Assembly: GCA_025055285.1 (NCBI GenBank)
Contig: JANWXM010000027.1
Span: 1 to 48,445, forward strand
Origin: Saprospiraceae bacterium
GTDB lineage: Bacteria; Bacteroidota; Bacteroidia; Chitinophagales; Saprospiraceae
Length of the DNA stretch: 48,445 bases
Direction: 5' to 3'
Shown here: piece by piece, positions 42,937-48,445 of the stretch
Layout of the letters: every line of letters begins with the position of its first letter
How positions within the stretch are numbered: the first letter of the stretch is position 1
Program-made: the position numbers and the translations under genes
Notes under the pieces: model-generated
What the model was told of the DNA's origin: nothing
Databases searched by the model: none
What the model saw: only the letters and a program-made list of their open reading frames with translations

Positions 42937-44010
42937 GCGCTCTGGAAGTTCGCCAGCACAAACCGTCTGGTAATCTTGCAGAGAGCAGGGTACCAGAAAG
43001 TGCCGTTCGTGATGAGTCGGCGAGGCCGAAGGTGCCTGAAACCACCAACGACCCGTGCGCACGCTTTTCCAAAAGGTAAGCGGCGAGTTCATTCCTCGAA
43101 AGTCTACCACGTACTCCTTTAAGCCCTCTGTCGAGAACGGAAAATCTCCCTTTCGATTGAAAAAGCCATTCAAAAAGAACCAGATAAGTTGTGCAATGCC
43201 TTGAGCAGTAAGCGAGCAATTCTCGCGAACAAAGCCATAAACGCCCAACGAAGTTAGTTTATCGCTCATGCCAGCATACCAACTCAACTGACAAGCCTCC
43301 TCCCAAGTGTAGCCCGAAGGAGAAGGATCGCGCACTCCAGGAGCCTCGGATGCCTTCAAAGCAGACACGTGAAAGCACAGCAAATCAGCATCCCGTAGCA
43401 GAGGTTCGGCTTCCTCTATGGCCGCTCGCGATTTTCCAAGGCGCAACAAATCATATTGATTTTTAGAAAAGTAAGAGACCCACTCTTCAGGCGTATAATG
43501 AATCTGATAGCCAATGAGACTACAATGAAACAAGAGAGGATGCGGAGGGCGTAAGAGTGCAGTGTAGATACATTCTTCGGCAGAATTAATTTTCGGGTCT
43601 GCAATGCGTATTCGCTCATCCACAATAGCTAAGTTGACTCGCAAGTGTTCCTCCTCGTAAGCTAAAAATTGAATGCGCGCTAAATCATCAGAAGAAGCAA
43701 CAACGATTGGCAAAATGCGAGCGCTCAGAAGTTGTGCCACCACTGCACGCAAGGACGTTGCCTCATCAGCGCGTACATCGCCCAGGTCGGCTACTTTTCC
43801 AGCAGCATGAGGAAAAGTCATCCTATATAAAAATTCCCTCACAGCCAAAGCTTGCCTCTCTCCAGCACCTACGAGGGCTACCTGAACACCCGCTAAATCA
43901 GCACTCTTTTGCTCAATTACCCGCACTTTGTGGCCCAAAGTATGCGGAGGGAACGTTCCAAGGTATTTACCAAAGGCCCTAGGCAATGGTTTTAGCCAAT
44001 GGTTGAGCAT
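42907..44010 (-). CDS. Degenerate arginase/formimidoylglutamase-fold protein without metal ligands
   Basis: 367 residues. The late motifs PSGYTWEEACQLSWYAGMSD then KLTSLGVYGF, FNRKGDFPF and ERHFLVPCSLQDYQTVC match a Bacteroidota arginase-superfamily group often annotated formimidoylglutamase. The three metal motifs are lost: GGDHS is VASSDDL (104-110), DAHxD is VDERIRIAD (130-138) and DxDxxDP is CFHVSAL (212-218). It is therefore unlikely to be a Mn2+ hydrolase, and a structural or binding role is more likely. From memory, related genes sit near gldK in other Bacteroidota, which would tie it to T9SS. It diverges from the dehydrogenase gene, with about 90 bp between starts. Confidence 0.78.
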   Translation of the reverse strand: MLNHWLKPLPRAFGKYLGTFPPHTLGHKVRVIEQKSADLAGVQVALVGAGERQALAVREFLYRMTFPHAAGKVADLGDVRADEATSLRAVVAQLLSARILPIVVASSDDLARIQFLAYEEEHLRVNLAIVDERIRIADPKINSAEECIYTALLRPPHPLLFHCSLIGYQIHYTPEEWVSYFSKNQYDLLRLGKSRAAIEEAEPLLRDADLLCFHVSALKASEAPGVRDPSPSGYTWEEACQLSWYAGMSDKLTSLGVYGFVRENCSLTAQGIAQLIWFFLNGFFNRKGDFPFSTEGLKEYVVDFRGMNSPLTFWKSVRTGRWWFQAPSASPTHHERHFLVPCSLQDYQTVCAGELPERLMRALQRFS

Positions 44011-44085
44011 GTATGCAGCAGAAAATTTAGTTGCAAAAAAACAGCCTTTATTAGATAGAATAAAATTTTGACGCGTATGTTTGAC

Positions 44086-44093
44086 TACTTTTG
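44086..44093 (+). promoter_or_regulatory. -7 element TACTTTTG 8 nt before the dehydrogenase start
   Basis: Full match to TAnnTTTG, then GCGCCGGCT and ATG 44102. A TTTG at 44067-44070 is 15 bp upstream, shorter than usual for a -33 element. The in-frame TTG at 44081 lies inside this promoter, so it is not the start. Confidence 0.5.
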
Positions 44094-44101
44094 CGCCGGC
44101 T

Positions 44102-45379
44102 ATGGGAGAAATACAGACATCAGATGCAAATACGAGTCGAGAATTAGAGATACTCCTGTCTCAATATAGGGAGAAACCTCCGGAAATAGTGCTTGAATGG
44201 AACGACTCGGAGACTTCCGCCCAAGGATGGCTAGTTATCAATTCGCTTCGAGGAGGAGCAGCGGGAGGGGGCACGCGCATGCGCAAAGGGCTTACGCGCG
44301 ACGAAGTAGTAGCGCTGGCCAAAGTTATGGAAGTGAAGTTTAGTGTGGTTGGCCCACCAATTGGCGGAGCGAAAAGCGGTATCAATTTTGACCCGGCCCA
44401 TCCTAAGCGAACAGAAGTCCTCTCGCGATGGTATAGGGCAGTGCTTCCTTTTCTAAAGTGCTGTTATGGAACAGGCGGAGACCTCAATGTAGATGAAAGA
44501 AGAGACGTGGTGCCTATTCTAGAGGCACTAGGTCTGTGGCATCCTCAAGAGGGTATCGTTCGTGGCCACATCAAGCCTTCAGATGGCCAAAAAATAAAGA
44601 TTATCACTCAGTTACGAAATGGAAGTGCGAAAATAGTGGAGGATCTGCGCTATCTTCCACAAGGCGGGGTATCTCAATACACTGTTGCGGATTTAATTAC
44701 AGGCTATGGAGTGGCTGAATCTGTACGCCATTTTTATGACCTTTATTATCAAGTCCCATTAGCTGGAAAGACAGCCATCATTCAAGGCTGGGGCAATGTT
44801 GCCTCCTCCGCAGCATGCTATCTAGCTCAGCAAGGAGTTCGAATTGTTGGCATTATCGACCGCGGAGGCGGTTTAATCTGTCCCAAGGGGCTTTCGGCAG
44901 AAGAGGTTTACGCTCTTTTTCGAACAAAAATAGACAGCCAGCTAAAAACACCTCATCTGCAACCCTTTGAGTTAGTTAATCAACAGATTTGGCGTATGGG
45001 CGCAAACATCTTCGTTCCTGCAGCCGCTTCGCGATTGGTAAATCAGCAACAAGTGGATGCCCTACTTCAGGGAGGCCTTGAGGTTATTGCTTGCGGAGCC
45101 AACGTGCCCTTTGCAGATGATGATGTGTTCTTTGGGCCTACTGCTCAATATGCCGACACTCATACGGCTGTCATCCCAGACTTCATCGCCAACTGCGGCA
45201 TGGCTCGCGCCTTTGCCTATCTAATGCACCCTGATGCTAATCTAACCGACGAAGCTATTTTTGAGGATACATCTCAAACAATACGCCGCGCATTAGAAGA
45301 AATAATAAAAAAACATTCAAATCCAAATAACATTTCATCAAACGCCCTATATTTGGCGCTCAAGAGATTGAATGTTTAG
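44102..45379 (+). CDS. Glu/Leu/Phe/Val dehydrogenase family protein
   Basis: NAD(P)-dependent oxidative deamination of an amino acid, most likely glutamate. 425 residues. GGAAGGGTRMRKGLTRDEV starts at 51. The catalytic Lys is about 91 in PIGGAKSGINFDP, and the catalytic Asp about 127 in YGTGGDLNVDERRD. The Rossmann motif is in IIQGWGNVASSAACYLAQQG, and VIPDFIANCGMARAF near 370 is the late signature. The substrate cannot be fixed from these motifs. The start is ATG 44102, which follows a -7 box by 8 nt. The stretch IVRGHIKPSDGQKIKIITQL between the substrate lobe and the Rossmann fold looks longer than in classic enzymes. Confidence 0.88.
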   Translation: MGEIQTSDANTSRELEILLSQYREKPPEIVLEWNDSETSAQGWLVINSLRGGAAGGGTRMRKGLTRDEVVALAKVMEVKFSVVGPPIGGAKSGINFDPAHPKRTEVLSRWYRAVLPFLKCCYGTGGDLNVDERRDVVPILEALGLWHPQEGIVRGHIKPSDGQKIKIITQLRNGSAKIVEDLRYLPQGGVSQYTVADLITGYGVAESVRHFYDLYYQVPLAGKTAIIQGWGNVASSAACYLAQQGVRIVGIIDRGGGLICPKGLSAEEVYALFRTKIDSQLKTPHLQPFELVNQQIWRMGANIFVPAAASRLVNQQQVDALLQGGLEVIACGANVPFADDDVFFGPTAQYADTHTAVIPDFIANCGMARAFAYLMHPDANLTDEAIFEDTSQTIRRALEEIIKKHSNPNNISSNALYLALKRLNV

Positions 45380-45463
45380 TTCATGGAGTAAGCATATTGA
45401 AAATCAATGCTTTTACGTTAAACTGAAACTTTCAACATTATTAAATTCTAAAAAAGTTACCCT

Positions 45464-46939
45464 ATGACAGTTAGGAACTTGCTTTTAAGCATTCTCTTGA
45501 TGGTTGCAGCAAAGGGCCTAATGGCCCAAGATGCAGCGGCACCAGCGGGTGGCGGCACGTACCGGTCCTTCACACCAGCTGACCAGTGGGAAGTAGGTTT
45601 AAATGCTGGACTCCCATTCGTTTCGGGTGATTTAGATAGCAAACTCGGCTTCGGTGGAGGCTTGCACGTGCGCAAGGCCTTTGACCATGTCTTCTCGCTT
45701 CGCGCAGGTGCTCTGTATGCCAGGACGAAAAACGAACTAGCAACAGCACAGAGCAGCTCGGAAATGAGCTGGTTTTCCGGTTCGCTTCAAGTAGTAGCTG
45801 CTCTTAACAACATCCGCTTCAACAAACCCTACCGCAAAGTCCTATTAAATGCCTATGCGGGCATTGGAGCCACGAGCTTCACTACCGATTATAAGAACAT
45901 TCTTCAGGTAGATGGCTCTAGGAATGGCGAATTTAAGAGTGGCTTGTCACCTTATGCAGAGACAGGTCTGGGATTGGCCTTCCGAGTGAGCCCCAAGTTT
46001 AATATCGGCATAGAATACGGTATTGCCTTCGTATTAGGTGGTAATGGTGACTTGTTAGATGGCAACGAAAACGTAGATGCGCGTTCAACGACATATCGCG
46101 ATTATCTGCACTACCCCAACCTGCGCCTTAACTTCAATCTTGGCGGTAAGGATAAGTCGGGTGCCATGCGCTCTGAACCGCTCTACTGGGCTAACCCCTT
46201 GGCTCAAGTTAGCGAGGCTATTGCTGCTCTGGAAGCACGCCCTGTGTTTGACCTGACCGATACCGACGGTGACGGCGTCATAGATATGATTGACCAAGAG
46301 AAGGAGAGCCCTGCAGGAGCTCGCGTAGACACGCGCGGTGTGACGCTCGATAGCGATGGCGACAAAGTGCCCGATTACAAGGACAAAGAGCCATTCTCGC
46401 CGCCGGGCTACAAAGTGAATGCCGATGGCGTGGCTCAGGTACCTCCCGGATTAACAGAGGCCGATGTAAACCGAATTGTGGATGCGAAACTGGCTAATTT
46501 TAAACTGCCAACACAAGAGGGCCTAGCAGACTGGTTCCTACCCGTTATTAATTTTGCCAACGATAGCTATGCTATTTCTTATAGCGAGTACACCAAACTG
46601 TATCAGGTGGCTCAAGTGATGAAAAACAACCCAAAAATTCGGGTGACAGTTACGGGTCATACAGACCAGACAGGTTCGGACACGTATAACAATGTCCTGT
46701 CTTACAATCGCGCTAAGGCGGCTATTGAATTCTTGGTTAATCAGCATGGCATTGCTCGTGACCGCTTAGTACTCGATTGGGCAGGCAAAAGCAGCGCTTT
46801 AGTGCCAGCACGCTCTTCGCAGATTAATCGTCGCGTCGAGTTCCGCGTGGCTAAGCCGGGTGAAACTGACAAACCCCGCCCTGAGGGACCAGCGGCCGGA
46901 AAAGGGCGTTTCATGGGCAATAAAGCTACAGGATACTAA
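45464..46939 (+). CDS. OmpA-family outer-membrane protein with TSP3-type repeats
   Basis: 491 residues. Signal peptide SILLMVAAKGLMAQ; N-terminal eight-strand-like barrel (about 40-230, GLNAGLPFVSGDLDSKLGFG, FRVSPKFNIGIEYGIAFVLG). Calcium-binding thrombospondin type 3-like repeats are near 265-305 (DTDGDGVIDMIDQE, DSDGDKVPDYKDKE). The C-terminal OmpA domain (about 355-475) binds peptidoglycan: INFANDSYAISYSEY, VTVTGHTDQTGSDTYN, LSYNRAKAAIEFLVNQHGI and SSQINRRVEFRV. It likely anchors the outer membrane to the wall. OmpA-like proteins also cooperate with T9SS (PorE type), but a link here is unproven. A terminator closes the gene. Confidence 0.9.
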   Translation: MTVRNLLLSILLMVAAKGLMAQDAAAPAGGGTYRSFTPADQWEVGLNAGLPFVSGDLDSKLGFGGGLHVRKAFDHVFSLRAGALYARTKNELATAQSSSEMSWFSGSLQVVAALNNIRFNKPYRKVLLNAYAGIGATSFTTDYKNILQVDGSRNGEFKSGLSPYAETGLGLAFRVSPKFNIGIEYGIAFVLGGNGDLLDGNENVDARSTTYRDYLHYPNLRLNFNLGGKDKSGAMRSEPLYWANPLAQVSEAIAALEARPVFDLTDTDGDGVIDMIDQEKESPAGARVDTRGVTLDSDGDKVPDYKDKEPFSPPGYKVNADGVAQVPPGLTEADVNRIVDAKLANFKLPTQEGLADWFLPVINFANDSYAISYSEYTKLYQVAQVMKNNPKIRVTVTGHTDQTGSDTYNNVLSYNRAKAAIEFLVNQHGIARDRLVLDWAGKSSALVPARSSQINRRVEFRVAKPGETDKPRPEGPAAGKGRFMGNKATGY

Positions 46940-46982
46940 GAAGAGTTAATGGCCTACTAAGTAGAGGTATTGCTTAGCTTTC

Positions 46983-47030
46983 GCAAAAGTGAGTATTCTT
47001 TAGCCGAAGGATACTCGCTTTTGCTTTTTT
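46983..47030 (+). terminator. Rho-independent terminator after the OmpA-family gene
   Basis: A 14-bp stem with one G-U pair (GCAAAAGTGAGTAT at 46983-46996 with ATACTCGCTTTTGC at 47011-47024), a loop of about 14 nt that can form a further CTT/AAG pairing, and a six-T run. Confidence 0.78.
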
Positions 47031-47084
47031 GACAAACTATTCTCTAAAATTGCGCGTTAGTCAAAAGTAATAGCCTTGTTTTCT

Positions 47085-47930
47085 ATGACAAAGGTGATGA
47101 AATCTTATTTAGCGTTTCTCTTACTCATTGGATGGTCTTTCGATATTTGTCCACAGACTGCCGTGCAAAAATCCGCCGTGGTAAATGGTAACGGCAGCAG
47201 CTCTCTTGCTTTTCAAGCAGGTGAGAAGTTAACCTACAAGGTCTATTATAATTGGAACTTTGTGTGGTTAGCGGCTGGCGAAGTGACATTTGAAATCAGT
47301 GAAAACGACCGTTATTATCACTTCAAAGCAATAGGCAGAACCTACGAGTCATACGAGTGGTTCTACTACGTGCGAGATGTATATCACTCGTGGGCTGATA
47401 AAAATACTCTACTTCCTCAGTACTCCGAACGCAGCATACATGAGGGAGAGTACCGCATTTACGAACGCATCCAATACGACCAAAATGCTCGAAAAGCGGT
47501 AGTATGGCGTGCGCCCAAGCAGGGCGAGCCTGAAACCCGTACAGAACACCATGTTCAGGACTACGTTTTCGACGTACTCTCTTCGATCTATTTTCTGCGC
47601 ACCCTCGACCTCTCCAATAAACCTGCAGGAACGGAGTATCCCTTTCGCATTTTCATGGATCAAGAGGAGTTTCCATTGCGACTGCGTTATTTAGGGAAAG
47701 AAGACAATAAAAAGATTCGTGGCTTGGGTCGTTTCAGAACCCTGAAAGTACAGCCTCAGGTCATTGTAGGGCACATCTTCACGGAAGATTCGAAGATGAC
47801 AGTATGGGTGTCTGACGATGAAAATAGGCTCCCACTCTTAATTGAAACGCCCATAGCGGTGGGTTCTGTGAAGATGATCCTTAAAGAACACAAGGGCCTA
47901 AAATATCCTCTTCATGCAAAGAGGGAGTAA
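47085..47930 (+). CDS. DUF3108 domain secreted protein
   Basis: 281 residues. The signal peptide is LAFLLLIGWSFDICPQ. The mature part starts with LAFQAGEKLTYKVYYNWNFV then WLAAGEVTFEISE, the DUF3108 N-terminus; AIGRTYESYEWFYYVRDVYH and LPQYSERSIHEGEYRIYERI follow, and a late VWVSDDENRLPLLIETPIAV then GSVKMILKEHKG is the family end. Such proteins are periplasmic or outer-membrane-associated and of unknown role. Start ATG 47085 lies 6 nt after a near-consensus TAGCCTTG box; ATG 47097 is an alternative. The terminator at 46983 separates it from the OmpA-family gene. Confidence 0.83.
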   Translation: MTKVMKSYLAFLLLIGWSFDICPQTAVQKSAVVNGNGSSSLAFQAGEKLTYKVYYNWNFVWLAAGEVTFEISENDRYYHFKAIGRTYESYEWFYYVRDVYHSWADKNTLLPQYSERSIHEGEYRIYERIQYDQNARKAVVWRAPKQGEPETRTEHHVQDYVFDVLSSIYFLRTLDLSNKPAGTEYPFRIFMDQEEFPLRLRYLGKEDNKKIRGLGRFRTLKVQPQVIVGHIFTEDSKMTVWVSDDENRLPLLIETPIAVGSVKMILKEHKGLKYPLHAKRE

Positions 47931-48093
47931 AGCCTCTCCTTTCCTTCAAAAATTGATGGATTAAGACGCTCTCTCAACCGTTGCAAGGCTAATTCATTTA
48001 AGCAGGTGAGCAAACGTCTTCCTAACTATCGTAAGCAAGCGAAAAGCAACTGATTTACTGAAAAATAACCCATAAACCAAGGATTCTGCTTTA

Positions 48094-48306
48094 ATGAGCA
48101 CTCGTCAAGTCGCGGTACTGGCGAAAAACAGAGCCCATTGGGCTCAGATGGCTATCTTTCTTTTGACCGCTATAAAGCCGAGCAACTTGCTAGCCCAATC
48201 TGTTGCTTTTCTAAAACCTCAGAGAAAAGTGCGTGCCCAATGCTCTAAACTGTTTTTGTATTCAAAAAGCAAGGTAAAGCTATTCGAGGAGAGCTTCATC
48301 CGATAA
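48094..48306 (+). CDS. Doubtful short hypothetical protein, possible remnant of a secreted protein
   Basis: 70 codons. The middle MAIFLLTAIKPSNLLAQ resembles a Bacteroidota signal peptide (ending LLAQ), but the rest is a short basic tail (RKVRAQCSKLFLYSKSKVKL) with no fold. It could be the beginning of a broken secreted-protein gene. No promoter box is visible. Confidence 0.22.
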   Translation: MSTRQVAVLAKNRAHWAQMAIFLLTAIKPSNLLAQSVAFLKPQRKVRAQCSKLFLYSKSKVKLFEESFIR

Positions 48307-48312
48307 GCGTTT

Positions 48313-48444
48313 CTAAAGACGAACAGTGTCCAAGAGTTTACTCAGAAAAAAGCCCTGCCGAATTTCCGTTTTTTCCCGTTCTTTGGCCGACTGCGCCTCA
48401 CTGCTGTTCCGCCATGGCAAAACAAGCCCTCCCGCCGCTGCACC
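48313..48444 (-). CDS. C-terminal tail of an unidentified protein (partial at window end)
   Basis: On the minus strand a frame is open from the window edge to a TAG at 48315-48313 and gives 43 residues: GLVLPWRNSSEAQSAKEREK followed by TEIRQGFFLSKLLDTVRL. The charged helix and hydrophobic end look like a true C-terminus. A second minus frame is also open over much of this span but has a very basic, unlikely composition. No family can be named. Confidence 0.4.
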   Translation of the reverse strand, partial: GAAAGGLVLPWRNSSEAQSAKEREKTEIRQGFFLSKLLDTVRL

Positions 48445-48445
48445 A

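Noticed and set aside
1-48445. CRISPR array, tRNA, rRNA, phage or transposase genes
   Set aside because: No regular direct repeats, no tRNA-like T-arm plus acceptor pairs, and no integrase, transposase or phage structural motifs were seen by eye.

Overview
The window looks like a chromosomal segment of a Bacteroidota (Bacteroidetes) bacterium. It carries type IX secretion (T9SS) parts (a PorP/SprF protein and GldK) and four secreted proteins with a C-terminal T9SS sorting domain that starts at a PNP motif. It also has families largely restricted to this phylum: the DUF4835 protein, the Rpb6-like omega subunit, the PspC/DUF2807 membrane protein, a degenerate arginase-fold protein and a FemAB-like acyltransferase. 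The promoters that can be read have the phylum's -7 element TAnnTTTG rather than a sigma70-type -10 box. Order or genus cannot be fixed from the sequence alone. I see no rRNA, tRNA, CRISPR array, intact insertion sequence or prophage.

Layout. Positions 1-75 hold the tail of an unidentified gene, followed by a gene-poor stretch with an imperfect inverted repeat. Next come an ALDH8-type aldehyde dehydrogenase and an RluA-type pseudouridine synthase (626-2742). A leftward block holds uridine kinase, a helical charged protein, peptidase T and a small conserved protein (3256-5955). A short barrel fragment, an exopolyphosphatase-type gene behind an 18-bp palindrome, and leftward mltG follow. A rightward block bamD-rpoZ-coaBC-DUF4835-dsbD (8949-14626) combines outer-membrane assembly, transcription, CoA synthesis and thiol transfer across the inner membrane.

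From 14750 to 25766 there are a dicarboxylate/amino-acid symporter, a beta-helix/PA14 protein, two T9SS cargo proteins, lptC with a membrane partner, a FemAB-like protein and a leftward glyA-pyrD pair. A 1.1-kb gene-poor stretch precedes a PadR regulator paired with a PspC/DUF2807 membrane protein that ends in a strong terminator. A ferredoxin-NADP reductase, two more T9SS cargo genes, homoserine kinase, an unknown membrane protein, an Omp85-type protein and a leftward type 2 IPP isomerase follow.

The T9SS region lies at 38811-41546. A porP/sprF gene and gldK are followed by a 16-bp-stem terminator and then murF. The usual gldL, gldM and gldN are not next to gldK. Beyond murF are an arginase-fold protein that has lost its metal ligands, a Glu/Leu/Phe/Val dehydrogenase, an OmpA-family protein with its own terminator and a DUF3108 protein. 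The last 130 bases hold the tail of a leftward gene that continues past the window.

Most of the window is ordinary core genome with a cell-envelope and protein-export emphasis. The points most worth a second look are the split T9SS locus, the metal-less arginase-fold protein, several -7 boxes placed 6-8 nt before a start codon (which implies leaderless mRNAs), the palindrome before the exopolyphosphatase gene, and the uncharacterised pair at 34374-37480. I did not find a clearly new defence or mobile system.
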